From Roseobacter sp. MH60115 (GTDB lineage: Bacteria > Pseudomonadota > Alphaproteobacteria > Rhodobacterales > Rhodobacteraceae), in assembly GCF_015644665.1 (NCBI RefSeq), contig NZ_JADOBQ010000013.1, positions 22,646 to 86,645 of the forward strand: a stretch of DNA of 64,000 nucleotides, in the 5' to 3' direction. The notes beneath the pieces were generated by a model that saw nothing but the letters and a program-made list of their open reading frames with translations, searched no databases and was not told where the DNA came from. The position numbers were made by a program, and so were the translations under genes. Every line of letters begins with the position of its first letter. Position 1 is the first letter of the stretch. Below, one piece after another: positions 8,677-17,937 of this stretch.

Positions 8677-9516
8677 ATGGGGATCAAGACACTTCTGGTG
8701 TGCCTGACCACGGCGGAACACGCCGAAACGCTGCTGAAGCTCGCGGTGCCGCTGGCACGTAAACACAACGCCCATCTGATCGGGCTGCACACGCTGCAGG
8801 CGCTGGTCGTATATCCGGGCATCGCCATGCACATCCCCGAGCCCGCTTTCGAGGCCTTCAACGAAAGTCAGAAAATCGAAACTGCGGCCATCAAGGCGGT
8901 TTTCCAAAAACACACGACAAATGAAGACTTCCAAAGCGAATTTCGCCTTGTGCGGGCTGACGCCGTCTCTGCCAATGAGCGCCTTGTGGAGAATGCCCGC
9001 ACGGCCGATCTGGTCATCATGGCCCGGGGCGACAAGGAAGCGGACCGCTATGAGCAGCGCAATGCGCAGAGCGAGGTCATTCAGGAGAGCGGTCGGCCGG
9101 TGATTGTCGTGCCGCCGGAGTACGACGGCGCGGAGATCGGTAAAAACGTCCTGCTGGGCTGGAGTGCGACGCGGGAAGCCGCGCGCGCGGCACATGATCT
9201 GCTGAATGTCGCGGATGAGGGGGCGACCCTTACCGTCCTGCGTGTTGGCAGCACCCCGTCTGATGCTCTGGAGGATTCCGAAGGGGTCGATGTGGCCGAG
9301 ATGTTTTCAAGACATGGGATGAAACCCACATTGGAGCATCGCAATACGGCTGGTGATACCGTCGCGGATGTGGTCGGTCAGGTGGCTTTTGAACGCGGCG
9401 CGGATCTGATCGTGACGGGGGCCTTCGGCCACTCCAAAGTCTACGACTTCGTGATTGGCGCCACCACCTATGCGCTGCTGCGCGATGCCAAGCTGCCGGT
9501 GATGTTCAGCACGTAG
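8677..9516 (+). CDS. Tandem universal stress protein (two UspA domains)
   Basis: 279 residues with two Usp-like halves (about 1-145 and 150-279). The first half has diverged at the nucleotide-binding loop (MARGDKEADRYEQRNAQSEVI); the second ends in VTGAFGHSKVYDFVIGATTYALL, close to G-x2-G-x9-G-[ST]. Start chosen at the ATG after ggaaaggac. Co-oriented 54 nt after hsp20, probably the same low-oxygen/stress unit. Ends overlapping the convergent hydrolase gene by 11 nt. Confidence 0.88.
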   Translation: MGIKTLLVCLTTAEHAETLLKLAVPLARKHNAHLIGLHTLQALVVYPGIAMHIPEPAFEAFNESQKIETAAIKAVFQKHTTNEDFQSEFRLVRADAVSANERLVENARTADLVIMARGDKEADRYEQRNAQSEVIQESGRPVIVVPPEYDGAEIGKNVLLGWSATREAARAAHDLLNVADEGATLTVLRVGSTPSDALEDSEGVDVAEMFSRHGMKPTLEHRNTAGDTVADVVGQVAFERGADLIVTGAFGHSKVYDFVIGATTYALLRDAKLPVMFST

Positions 9517-10213
9517 CGGCGGCGGGAATGACGATATCAGACCAGACAGGCAGGTGGTCCGACGCGCGTCTGGCCAGCGCGCCCTGCTCTACCCCCGCAC
9601 CGCGCAATTCGACACCGTGACTGAGGGCGAACCGGTCCAGTGCCGCAATCGGGCGGCGGGCGTGAAAGCTGTGCCCCGGCGCATGTGTGTCGAACTTGCC
9701 CGCCAGAGGCTCCAGCCCCTTGCGGTGCGACCATTCATTGAAATCACCGGCAATCACGGCATGCGGGCTATTTGCCGTCGCGTGGCACAGCGCCTCCAAC
9801 TGCTCGCGACGATCCCGGCGCAGCAGGCCCAGATGCGCCGCCACCAGGCTGAGACCGCCGCCGAACGTCATGTCCAGCCGCACCGCCCCGCGCGGTTCCA
9901 GCCCGGGTAGTGGAATCCGCGCAACCTTCACAACCTGCGCAGGGTCGCGCATCAGAACGGCATTGCCGTGCCAGCCAAGGCTGATCCCGTTTGAGCAAAC
10001 GTCAACAAGCCGGAAATCCGTTTCCGCCTCGATCAGCTTGCGCGGGATCGCGGGTTTGCGCGTCCCGACCCGCCTGTCTGCCTCCTGCAAGACAACGATA
10101 TCGGCCTGCAGCCGGTTGATGACCTGCAAGGTCCGCCCCGGCAGGCGTTTCTGGTCAAGGCCGCGGGCTTTGCGAATATTATAGCTTGCGATCCTTAGGA
10201 CTGTGTCGGTCAT
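9506..10213 (-). CDS. Endonuclease/exonuclease/phosphatase family protein
   Basis: 235-residue soluble protein with the EEP metal-dependent hydrolase motifs in order: N-terminal ASYNIRKA (Asn), VVLQEADRR (Glu metal ligand), AAHLGLLRRDR, AGDFNEW (Asp/Asn) and the C-terminal SDHLPVW (catalytic Asp-His). The family covers AP endonucleases, phosphodiesterases and lipid phosphatases; specificity cannot be read from the sequence. Divergent from the DUF2238-like membrane protein gene. Confidence 0.85.
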   Translation of the reverse strand: MTDTVLRIASYNIRKARGLDQKRLPGRTLQVINRLQADIVVLQEADRRVGTRKPAIPRKLIEAETDFRLVDVCSNGISLGWHGNAVLMRDPAQVVKVARIPLPGLEPRGAVRLDMTFGGGLSLVAAHLGLLRRDRREQLEALCHATANSPHAVIAGDFNEWSHRKGLEPLAGKFDTHAPGHSFHARRPIAALDRFALSHGVELRGAGVEQGALARRASDHLPVWSDIVIPAAATC

Positions 10214-10268
10214 ACCTTATATATAGGGCAAGCGCCTCGGGATTGAACGTCAGGAAAGCGATCTAGCG

Positions 10269-10922
10269 ATGTATACCGCGAAAAACTTTGGATCCGTCAT
10301 GCTGGCCATCTGGGCGGCGCTTTTGCTTGCCGGTCTCGTGGCCCTGGCTCTGGGCCGCTGGTCGCTGGCCTTTGTCACGATGGCCACTCTGGCCTTGTCC
10401 CTTGTGCCGCCCACCCTCGCGTCGCGCTGGTCCTTGACCCTGCCGGTCCCCTTTCTTCTGGCCACCACCCTGTTTTTCTTTGCGTCGATCTTTCTGGGCG
10501 AAGCCTTCGATTTCTATGAGCGCCTGTGGTGGTGGGATCTGGCCCTGCACGGGTTTTCCGCCATCGGATTTGGCCTGATCGGGTTCCTTTTCGTCTTTAT
10601 GCTTTTCGAGGGCGACCGCTTTGCCGCGCCGCCCTCCGCGATTGCTTTTGTTGCCTTCTGCGTGGCCATGACCATTGGGGCCGTCTGGGAGATTTTCGAG
10701 TTCGGCATGGACCAGGTTTTCGGGCTGAACATGCAAAAATCCGGTCTGATGGACACTATGGGTGACTTGATGATCAATACCGTCGGCAGCCTGATTGCGA
10801 GTGTGACCGGGTATCTTTACCTCGTGCGCAACGCGGCGGGGCCGCTTGGCCGCAGTCTCGCGCAGTTCATAGCGCTCAACAGACGGCTCTATCAGAAGTC
10901 AAAAAATCGCCTGAAGAAGTGA
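10269..10922 (+). CDS. Polytopic membrane protein, DUF2238/YjdF-like
   Basis: 217 residues with six or so transmembrane segments and a basic C-terminal tail (RRLYQKSKNRLKK). Motifs WWWDLALHGFSAIGFGLIG, AVWEIFEFGMDQVFG and DTMGDLMINTVGSLIA match the DUF2238/YjdF-type membrane family, function unknown. It stands between the divergent EEP gene and arcC. The carbamate kinase gene downstream has its own FNR-type box, so they may be separate units. Confidence 0.75.
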   Translation: MYTAKNFGSVMLAIWAALLLAGLVALALGRWSLAFVTMATLALSLVPPTLASRWSLTLPVPFLLATTLFFFASIFLGEAFDFYERLWWWDLALHGFSAIGFGLIGFLFVFMLFEGDRFAAPPSAIAFVAFCVAMTIGAVWEIFEFGMDQVFGLNMQKSGLMDTMGDLMINTVGSLIASVTGYLYLVRNAAGPLGRSLAQFIALNRRLYQKSKNRLKK

Positions 10923-10940
10923 GGATGGCTAGCCATCCGA

Positions 10941-10954
10941 TTGACCAATCTCAA
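10941..10954. promoter_or_regulatory. FNR/FixK-type box (TTGACCAATCTCAA)
   Basis: TTGAC-N4-CTCAA, 84 nt before the carbamate kinase start. It has the same half-site variants as the box at 1289, supporting a common regulator. Confidence 0.6.
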
Positions 10955-11038
10955 TCGGCAGTTGGCGCTTCACACTACTGAGACGGAAATGCGTCAGCCT
11001 GTCTGCGCATCCCATCTGTCTGATCATCGAGGTCGCCA

Positions 11039-11953
11039 ATGAGAATTGTCGTTGCTTTGGGCGGAAACGCCCTGTCCAAGAGGGGGGAGACCCTCACCGC
11101 TGCGAACCAGCGGGCCAGTATTCGTACCGCAGCCCGCGCCCTGGCACAGGTGATGGACGCCGGACATCAGGTGGTGATCACCCACGGCAACGGGCCTCAG
11201 GTTGGCTATCTGGCCCTGCGCGGCGGTGCCTTTCCGCTGGACGTTCTGGGCGCGGAGACGGACGGGATGATCGGCTACGTGCTGCAGCAAGAACTGGACA
11301 ATGCCTATCTGCCGGAGGCCAAATACGCGACCCTGCTGACCCAGATCGAAGTTGATCCAAACGACACCGCCTTCCAGAACCCGACGAAATTCATCGGCCC
11401 CATCTACACGGAGGAGGAGGCCGCTCGCCTGCGCGCCGATCACGGTTGGACAATCGGGCAGGATGGCGCGCATTTCCGGCGCACTGTGCCCTCGCCGCGG
11501 CCCAAGCGCATCCTGGAACTGGATGTGATCCGCCTGTTGCTGGATCAGGGCGTCGTGATCATTTGCGCGGGCGGCGGCGGTATTCCGGTTGTGCAGAAAG
11601 ACGATGGCACGATGATTGGCGTTGAGGCCGTGATCGACAAGGATCACGCAAGCGGGCTTCTGGCGCGGGCGCTGGAGGCGGATGCCTTCCTGATGCTGAC
11701 CGATGTGGAAGGTGTCTATTCCGGCTGGGGCACGCCCGATCAGGCGCTGATCACGCATCTTTCACCAGAAGAGGTAGCACAGATGGATTTTCCCGCAGGC
11801 TCCATGGGTCCCAAGGTCGACGCAGCCTGTGAATTTGCCGAAGCCACGGGCGGTTTCGCCGCCATCGGGCGTCTCTCGGACACGCTGGATCTGATCAACG
11901 GCACAACCGGGACGCGGATCAGCCTGCACCGCGAAGCAGCGCGGGAGGCCTGA
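11039..11953 (+). CDS. arcC: Carbamate kinase
   Basis: 304 residues, complete amino-acid-kinase fold. It interconverts carbamoyl phosphate + ADP with carbamate + ATP, the ATP-yielding last step of the arginine deiminase pathway. Signatures: VVALGGNALSKRG, VITHGNGPQVG, ICAGGGGIPVV, AVIDKDHASGLLA, MLTDVEGVY and GSMGPKVDAACEF. No arcA or arcB is nearby, so carbamoyl phosphate would come from elsewhere. The FNR-type box upstream fits fermentative ATP supply at low oxygen. Confidence 0.95.
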   Translation: MRIVVALGGNALSKRGETLTAANQRASIRTAARALAQVMDAGHQVVITHGNGPQVGYLALRGGAFPLDVLGAETDGMIGYVLQQELDNAYLPEAKYATLLTQIEVDPNDTAFQNPTKFIGPIYTEEEAARLRADHGWTIGQDGAHFRRTVPSPRPKRILELDVIRLLLDQGVVIICAGGGGIPVVQKDDGTMIGVEAVIDKDHASGLLARALEADAFLMLTDVEGVYSGWGTPDQALITHLSPEEVAQMDFPAGSMGPKVDAACEFAEATGGFAAIGRLSDTLDLINGTTGTRISLHREAAREA

Positions 11954-11968
11954 GGTCCCGCACATCCG

Positions 11969-14638
11969 CTAAATCCCGTTGTGCCCCGTCAACACCAGAC
12001 GCAGTTGCTTTTCCGTCTCGATCACGGCGAAGAACACGATACCGATGCCGACGATCAGCAGCCCGTCCGCCAGCGGCACGGCCTGCGTGCCGAGGATCGG
12101 TTGCGCAAAGGGCAGATAGGTCACCGCAAACTGTGCGACTGTCGCGATGATCACGCTGATCCAGACCGCGCGCGTGCCTTTGAAAGCGTTCCAGTTGATC
12201 GACGTGCCAAAGATATTGCGGATGTAGAAGAGGTGGAAAATCTCCAGCACCACCAGCATGTTCATGGCCATGGTTTGCGCCAGTACCAGCGGATATCCCT
12301 TCTCGAGCGCATAGGTGAAAAGCCCAAAGACGATGGCCAGAAACAGCGTGGTGACAAAGATAACGTGCCAGACAAGACCGCCGGTCAGCAGCCCGGTGTT
12401 GCGGTGACGCGGGGGGCGTTGCATGGTTTCGGCCTCGGGCGGTTCATAGGCGAGCGCAAGGCCCAGCGTGACCGCTGTGATCATATTGACCCAGAGGATC
12501 TGCACCGGTGACACGGGCAGGGCAAAGCCCAGCAGGAGGGCGGCGGCGATTGTGCCCGCCTCCCCGGCGCTGGTGGGCAGTATCCAGCTGACGAGCTTGC
12601 GGATGTTGTCCCAGACCGTGCGCCCTTCCCGCACGGCTGCCGAGATGGAGGCAAAGTTATCGTTGGCCAGCACCAGATCGGCCGCTTCCTTTGAGGCGGC
12701 CGAACCGGTGATCCCCATGGCGACCCCAATGTCCGCGCGTTTGAGCGCAGGCGCGTCATTCACCCCGTCACCGGTCATGGCCACGACCAGATCATGCGCC
12801 TGCAAGGCGGTGACCAGACGCAATTTATGCTCCGGCGACGTGCGGGCAAAGATATTCGTGCTCATAACCTCGACCGCGAGGATACCGTCATCCATAGCGT
12901 CAATATCCGCGCCAGTCAGAACCGCGTCGGGATTGGCCAGCCCGATCTGACGGCCAATGGCCGAGGCGGTGCCTGCATGGTCTCCGGTGATCATTTTCAC
13001 GGCAATGCCAGCTTTCTTGCACTCCTCAACTGCGGCGATGGCCTCCGCCCTCGGCGGGTCGATGAGGCCCACCAGACCAATCAGGCTCAGGTCTCCTTCG
13101 ATGGTATCTGCCAGTACACCGGCCTCCGGCGACCTGCGCGCGAGGGCGAGGACGCGCTGTCCACGGGCCGCAATAAGTGTGGCCTCGGCGGTCCAATGGG
13201 CAGCGTCCAGCGGTTCAGACCCGGCCGCGCCGATCTGATCGCGACACATCTCCAGCAGCTTTTCAGGGGCGCCCTTCACCACCGTCAGGGATTCGCCATC
13301 CGCGTTTTCGACCTGCACGGCCATGTAGCGGCGGACCGCATCAAACGGGATCTCGCCGGTGCGCTGCCAGCCGGATGCGGCCTCTCCCGCCTTCTGCCCA
13401 AAGGCCAGGAGCGCGCCCTCCATCGGATCGCCGTCAACGATCCAGGTGCCGCCTGCCTCCCGAAGCGCCGCGTCGTTACACAACAGGGCCGCTTGCGCGA
13501 TCTCCGACAGCGCGGGTCCAGCCGCCCCACCATCCTCACGCGCAATATCACCCGTCGGCGCATAACCGTCCCCGGCCACCGTGAAGCGTCCGGACCCGGT
13601 CACGACCGACGCCACCATCATCTCGTTCCGGGTCAGCGTGCCGGTCTTGTCGGTGCAAATCACTGAAACCGCGCCGATGGTCTCGATCGCCGGCAGGCGG
13701 CGCACAATGGCATGGCGTTTCGCCATCGCCTGCACGCCCACGGCCAGCGTGATGGTCATGACGGCGGGCAAGGCTTCGGGGATCGCGGCCACGGCAAGGC
13801 TGACCACGGCAATGAACATCGCGTCGAAATCGAACTGTTGCACGTAATAGCCAAAAGCCAGCAGCGCCCCCGCGATCAGCAGAATAAGCACAGTCAGCCA
13901 GCGCGCAAATTTGTCCATCTGTACGACCAGCGGGGTTTTCAGCCCGCGTACCCGGCCCAGCATGCCGGAGATCCGCCCGATCTCCGACACTGCGCCGGTG
14001 GCCACCACAACACCGCGCCCGACCCCGGAGGTGATCAGCGTGCCGCTAAAGGCCATCGACGTACGGTCCGCCAGCGCCGCATCCGCCTCGACCGATGCCA
14101 CCGATTTTTCCACCGGTACGGATTCGCCGGTCAGAATGGCCTCCTGCACCATCAACCCGTTCACCTGCAACAGACGCAAATCCGCCGCGACCCGGTCCCC
14201 GGGTTCCAGCAGCACAATATCGCCGGGTGCTACGTCCGCCGCGTCGATGCTGATCCGTTTCCCGTCGCGCAGAACCGATGCATGCGGTGCCAGCATCTGC
14301 CGGATTTCCGCCATCGCGTTTTCCGCGCGGCCCTCCTGGATGAAACCCATGGTCGCGTTGACCAGCACGACAGCCAGGATCACCCAGGTGTCGATCATGT
14401 GCCCCAGGGCCGCCGTCACCATCGCGGCGCCGATCAGGACATAGATCAGAACATTGTTGAAATGCATCAAAAACCGCACCACGACAGGGCGCGGCGGCGC
14501 TTCGGGTAGGTGGTTCTTGCCATAGCGGTCCAGCCTCACCCGGGCTTCGCCGGTGGTCAGACCCTGGGGAAAGGAACCAAGCTTGGTGAGGCAGGCATCG
14601 GCCGTATCGGCATGCGGATGGGTGAGGACGGGGGACAC
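11969..14638 (-). CDS. Cation-transporting P-type ATPase (P2-like)
   Basis: 889 residues. N-terminal cation ATPase domain, actuator loop TGES (170-173), M4 motif PEALP (287-291), phosphorylation Asp D330 in DKTGTLT, the hinge TGDGVNDAPALK and a C-terminal block of membrane helices. Overall like Ca2+/Na+ type II pumps. In M6 the SERCA sequence N-x2-T-D is N-M-I-T-A, so the Asp of calcium site II is replaced; the ion is therefore uncertain. Lies 62 nt downstream of the alcohol dehydrogenase gene, on the same strand, probably in one transcript under the FNR box at 15788. Confidence 0.9.
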   Translation of the reverse strand: MSPVLTHPHADTADACLTKLGSFPQGLTTGEARVRLDRYGKNHLPEAPPRPVVVRFLMHFNNVLIYVLIGAAMVTAALGHMIDTWVILAVVLVNATMGFIQEGRAENAMAEIRQMLAPHASVLRDGKRISIDAADVAPGDIVLLEPGDRVAADLRLLQVNGLMVQEAILTGESVPVEKSVASVEADAALADRTSMAFSGTLITSGVGRGVVVATGAVSEIGRISGMLGRVRGLKTPLVVQMDKFARWLTVLILLIAGALLAFGYYVQQFDFDAMFIAVVSLAVAAIPEALPAVMTITLAVGVQAMAKRHAIVRRLPAIETIGAVSVICTDKTGTLTRNEMMVASVVTGSGRFTVAGDGYAPTGDIAREDGGAAGPALSEIAQAALLCNDAALREAGGTWIVDGDPMEGALLAFGQKAGEAASGWQRTGEIPFDAVRRYMAVQVENADGESLTVVKGAPEKLLEMCRDQIGAAGSEPLDAAHWTAEATLIAARGQRVLALARRSPEAGVLADTIEGDLSLIGLVGLIDPPRAEAIAAVEECKKAGIAVKMITGDHAGTASAIGRQIGLANPDAVLTGADIDAMDDGILAVEVMSTNIFARTSPEHKLRLVTALQAHDLVVAMTGDGVNDAPALKRADIGVAMGITGSAASKEAADLVLANDNFASISAAVREGRTVWDNIRKLVSWILPTSAGEAGTIAAALLLGFALPVSPVQILWVNMITAVTLGLALAYEPPEAETMQRPPRHRNTGLLTGGLVWHVIFVTTLFLAIVFGLFTYALEKGYPLVLAQTMAMNMLVVLEIFHLFYIRNIFGTSINWNAFKGTRAVWISVIIATVAQFAVTYLPFAQPILGTQAVPLADGLLIVGIGIVFFAVIETEKQLRLVLTGHNGI

Positions 14639-14700
14639 AGCATTCTCCGGTCGGGCCCTTTCGCAGAGCCAGAAGTCAGTTTTCGGACGTCAAACAGGGA

Positions 14701-15723
14701 TCAGATTTCCAGCACAACGCGGCCATCAATCGTGCCTGCCCGCATGCGGTCAAAAACGGCATTGATATTGTCCAGCTTGTCCCATGTGTAGGTGGTCGAA
14801 ACCTTCCCTTCCGCTGCGATGGACAGCGCCTCAGACAGATCGAGACGGGTGCCGACAATAGACCCGCGAATGGTCAGCCGCTTGAGCACAACCTCGAAAA
14901 TCGGCAGCGGGAAATCACCCGGCGGCAGACCAACCAGCGACATGGTGCCGTGGCGGCGCAACATGCCCGTCGCCTGCGCAAAGGCCTTGGTGCTGACGGC
15001 GGTGACCAAAGCACCGTGCACGCCGCCCAGATGTTTCGCCACTTCCTTGACGGGATCGAGCTTGGCCGCGTTGATCGTCTCATCCGCCCCGAGCGCGCGC
15101 GCCAGATCGAGCTTGCTGTCGGCCACATCGACCGCAACCACATTCATGCCCATGGCTTTCGCATATTGCACCGCCATATGCCCCAACCCGCCGATCCCGG
15201 AGATCGCAACCCATTGACCCGGGCGCACTTCGGTTTCCTTGAGCCCCTTGTAGACCGTCACACCGGCACAAAGCACCGGCGAGGACGGTCCGAAGTCCAG
15301 CGTATCGGGGATGTGCCCGACATAATTCGCATCTGCTCGCACAAAATCGGCATAGGCTCCATCGACCGAATAGCCGGTGTTCTGCTGGCTTTCGCACAGC
15401 GTCTCCCAGCCGCCGGAGCAATGCTCGCAACGCCCGCAGGCTGTGTGCAGCCAGGGCACGCCGACGCGGTCGCCTTCCTTGAGATGGGTGACCCCGGCGC
15501 CGACCTGTGCAACCTCGCCCACACCCTCGTGGCCCGGAATAAAGGGGGCGGTTGGCTTCACCGGCCAGTCCCCCATGGCCGCGTGCAGATCCGTGTGACA
15601 GACGCCCGAAGCCCGCACCCTGACAAGCACCTGCCCCGGTCCGATCTCTGGCACGGGTACTTCGCGAATATCCAGAGGATCACCCAATTTCGTGACCACC
15701 GCCGCCTTCATCGTCTTTTGCAT
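14701..15723 (-). CDS. adhA: Zinc-dependent alcohol dehydrogenase (AdhA type)
   Basis: 340 residues, medium-chain dehydrogenase. Catalytic zinc ligands in SGVCHTDLH and GHEGVGEV, a structural zinc cluster CGRCEHC with a further Cys, then the Rossmann motif [17 protein letters not shown]. It reduces acetaldehyde to ethanol with NADH or the reverse. Upstream there is a perfect FNR box 65 nt before the start, fitting fermentative redox balance. Co-oriented with the P-type ATPase gene. Confidence 0.92.
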   Translation of the reverse strand: MQKTMKAAVVTKLGDPLDIREVPVPEIGPGQVLVRVRASGVCHTDLHAAMGDWPVKPTAPFIPGHEGVGEVAQVGAGVTHLKEGDRVGVPWLHTACGRCEHCSGGWETLCESQQNTGYSVDGAYADFVRADANYVGHIPDTLDFGPSSPVLCAGVTVYKGLKETEVRPGQWVAISGIGGLGHMAVQYAKAMGMNVVAVDVADSKLDLARALGADETINAAKLDPVKEVAKHLGGVHGALVTAVSTKAFAQATGMLRRHGTMSLVGLPPGDFPLPIFEVVLKRLTIRGSIVGTRLDLSEALSIAAEGKVSTTYTWDKLDNINAVFDRMRAGTIDGRVVLEI

Positions 15724-15787
15724 CGTCCAACACTCCGCATTCGGATTTCAGTTTGCCGGATGATTAGCGTGCAGAGGCATCGCAGCG

Positions 15788-15801
15788 TTGATCGACATCA
15801 A
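15788..15801. promoter_or_regulatory. FNR box, perfect palindrome (TTGATCGACATCAA)
   Basis: Exact TTGAT-N4-ATCAA, 64 nt upstream of the adhA start, in the divergent gap with the GST operon. Confidence 0.7.
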
Positions 15802-15869
15802 TTGCCGCGCGCCTTCGGGCAGATTTTTCTCCGAAACCAGGTGTCCCTGCAGCCCGGTCAAAAACGCTC

Positions 15870-15900
15870 TTGCAAATTTACCAACCAAGTAGTAGGTAGG
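15870..15900 (+). promoter_or_regulatory. Promoter with overlapping TetR-type operator
   Basis: TTGCAA (15870-15875), 17-nt spacer and TAGGTA (15893-15898) form a plausible sigma-70 promoter for the GST operon. The spacer and -10 region hold an imperfect inverted repeat (15881-15900; arms CCAACC and GGTAGG, 7 of 10 paired), typical in place and size for a TetR operator. The operon's last gene encodes a TetR-type regulator, so autorepression is likely. Confidence 0.5.
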
Positions 15901-15933
15901 AAAAATCAAATCCAAACCAAAGAAGGTGTTCCC

Positions 15934-16554
15934 ATGAAAATCTATGATGTCGAAGGCTTCCCGAACCCCGCGCGTGTGCGCATCGCATTGGCCGAAAAAG
16001 GGGCGACCGATCAGGTCGAGTTCATCCCGGTTGACGTGATGGGTGGTGAACACCGGTCCGACGCCTTCCGGGCCAAGAACCCGGATGCGGTTGTGCCCTG
16101 TCTCGAACTCGACGACGGCAGCCATATCGCCCAATGCAATGCCATCACCGAATACATCGACGGCCACTTCGAAGGCGCATCGCTGACCGGCGAGACCCCG
16201 AAAGAGCGCGCCCGGGTCTCCATGATGAACCTGCGGGCGGAAAACGGTCTACTGAACGCGGTCAGCACATATTTCCACCACGCGACCCCCGGCCTTGGTC
16301 CGGACATCGAAACCAATCAATGCGCTGAATGGGGGATGCGACAGAAGGATGTCGCCAGCCAGACCATGGCCTATCTGGATGGTGTTCTGGCCGAAAACGA
16401 ATTTCTGGCCGGTGACAGATTTTCAATCGCGGATATCACCGCCTTTGCCGGGCTGGCCTTTGCGGATTTTGCCAAGGTAGACATCCCCGACAGCCTGTCC
16501 AATCTTGTGGCATGGCGCAGCAAAGTCGCCGCCCGCCCGAGCATCGCAGGCTAA
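15934..16554 (+). CDS. Glutathione S-transferase family protein
   Basis: 206 residues: thioredoxin-like N-terminal domain (1-80; [46 protein letters not shown] with the cis-Pro and glutathione-binding Ser/Asn pattern) and a helical C-terminal domain ([18 protein letters not shown]). Conjugates or reduces electrophiles with glutathione in the cytoplasm. First gene of a five-gene operon ending in a TetR repressor, which suggests induction by a small toxic or aromatic compound. Confidence 0.9.
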   Translation: MKIYDVEGFPNPARVRIALAEKGATDQVEFIPVDVMGGEHRSDAFRAKNPDAVVPCLELDDGSHIAQCNAITEYIDGHFEGASLTGETPKERARVSMMNLRAENGLLNAVSTYFHHATPGLGPDIETNQCAEWGMRQKDVASQTMAYLDGVLAENEFLAGDRFSIADITAFAGLAFADFAKVDIPDSLSNLVAWRSKVAARPSIAG

Positions 16555-16582
16555 TCCGGCCCCCAGTCTGAAAGGACACAAC

Positions 16583-17251
16583 ATGGAACTGAACGCAGAT
16601 TTCAACGCCCGGGTGGTCGTGCACTCGGATCAACTGGACTGGAACGCCTCGCCGATGCCGGGCGTGGACCGGCGCATGCTGGACCGCATCGGCGGTGAGG
16701 TTGCCCGCGCCACGACCATCGTGCGCTATGCACCCAACAGCAAGTTTTCCGCCCATACCCACACGGGAGGTGAGGAATTCATCGTGCTGGACGGGGTCTT
16801 TCAGGATGAGCATGGCGATTTCCGGGCGGGCACCTATGTCCGCAATCCCCCCACCACCTCGCATACGCCGGGGTCGGAGGCGGGCTGCACGATCTTCGTG
16901 AAGCTGTGGCAGTTCGACATGGAGGATCGCAATCAGTTCCGCAAAACCATGGCGGAGGAACTGGGTGCCGCCGTCGATGGTGTCGCCACCGCCGAATTGC
17001 ACCGCGACGCGCGCGAGACGGTGACCTATAGCCACCTTGATGCGGGCGCGACGCTCACCAATGCGGATGCGGGCGGCATCGAAATGCTGGTCATCGACGG
17101 GTCCGTCGTGGAAAGCGGCGAAACCCTTGGCAAAGGCGCGTGGCTGCGCCTGCCCGAAGGCGCGCCTCTGACGGCTGTTGCCGGGGATGCGGGGGCCAAG
17201 GTCTGGATCAAGACCGGTCACTTGCCCCACGCAAAACCACCCGCTGTCTGA
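16583..17251 (+). CDS. Double-cupin protein (ChrR-like cupin)
   Basis: 222 residues with two cupin barrels (about 25-120 and 135-215). Only the first keeps metal-ligand motifs ([26 protein letters not shown]), as in the C-terminal cupin of ChrR-type anti-sigma factors, but there is no N-terminal zinc anti-sigma domain. Start follows aaaggaca. The SDR gene overlaps the stop (TGATG). May act in oxidation or sensing of an organic peroxide or aldehyde; the reaction is unknown. Confidence 0.75.
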   Translation: MELNADFNARVVVHSDQLDWNASPMPGVDRRMLDRIGGEVARATTIVRYAPNSKFSAHTHTGGEEFIVLDGVFQDEHGDFRAGTYVRNPPTTSHTPGSEAGCTIFVKLWQFDMEDRNQFRKTMAEELGAAVDGVATAELHRDARETVTYSHLDAGATLTNADAGGIEMLVIDGSVVESGETLGKGAWLRLPEGAPLTAVAGDAGAKVWIKTGHLPHAKPPAV

Positions 17252-17934
17252 TGGGACACGACAACCCACTGGCGCTGGTCGCGGGCGCGGGGGCTGGCCT
17301 TGGCCAGTCCCTGCTGGCGCGTTTTGCAGCCGCAGGGCTGACCCCGGTTGGCCTTGGCCGCAGCCGTCCTGCCGAGCCGGTCGGCGCGTTTCACACCCTT
17401 GATCTCGCGGATGAACGCGCTGTGCCGGACACCATCGCTGAGATCATCGCAGACCACGGCCCGCCGAAAATCGTCGTGCACAATACCGCCGAACTGGTCA
17501 TCAGCCCGTTTTCGGACACCACGCTGCAGGACTACCAGAAGACATGGACCTCCATGGTGCAAACGGCGGTCTTGCTCGCGCAAGCCACGCTGCAACCGAT
17601 GGTCCGCGCAGGCGGTGGCAGCTTCATCGTGTCCGGGGCCACCGCATCCCTGCGCGGCGGCGCGAAATTTTCCGCCTTCGCCAGTGCCAAATTCGCGTTG
17701 CGGGGGCTGACCCAATCGCTCGCGCGGGAATACCAGCCCGCTGGCATCCATGTTTGCCACGTCATCCTCGACGGCATCATCGATAGCGCCCGCTCGCGCG
17801 ATCGGCACGGGTTAGACCCGACCCGGATGATGGATCCGGCAGACATCGCCGAGGCCTACTGGCAACTCGCCCAGCAGCCCAGATCGACATGGACGCAGGA
17901 ACTTGACCTGCGCCCCGCCTCCGAAGGGTTCTGA
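17251..17934 (+). CDS. Short-chain dehydrogenase/reductase
   Basis: 227 residues, Rossmann fold. The N-terminal cofactor motif is altered to VAGAGAGLGQSL rather than TGxxxGIG, followed by the VHNTAE region in place of NNAG. The catalytic Ser is in VSGATAS; the YxxxK position reads FSAFASAKFALRG, with Phe instead of the catalytic Tyr but Lys retained. The same replacement occurs in some atypical SDRs. NADPH-dependent carbonyl reduction is possible but not assured. Translationally coupled to the cupin gene. Confidence 0.8.
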   Translation: MGHDNPLALVAGAGAGLGQSLLARFAAAGLTPVGLGRSRPAEPVGAFHTLDLADERAVPDTIAEIIADHGPPKIVVHNTAELVISPFSDTTLQDYQKTWTSMVQTAVLLAQATLQPMVRAGGGSFIVSGATASLRGGAKFSAFASAKFALRGLTQSLAREYQPAGIHVCHVILDGIIDSARSRDRHGLDPTRMMDPADIAEAYWQLAQQPRSTWTQELDLRPASEGF

Positions 17935-17937
17935 GCC

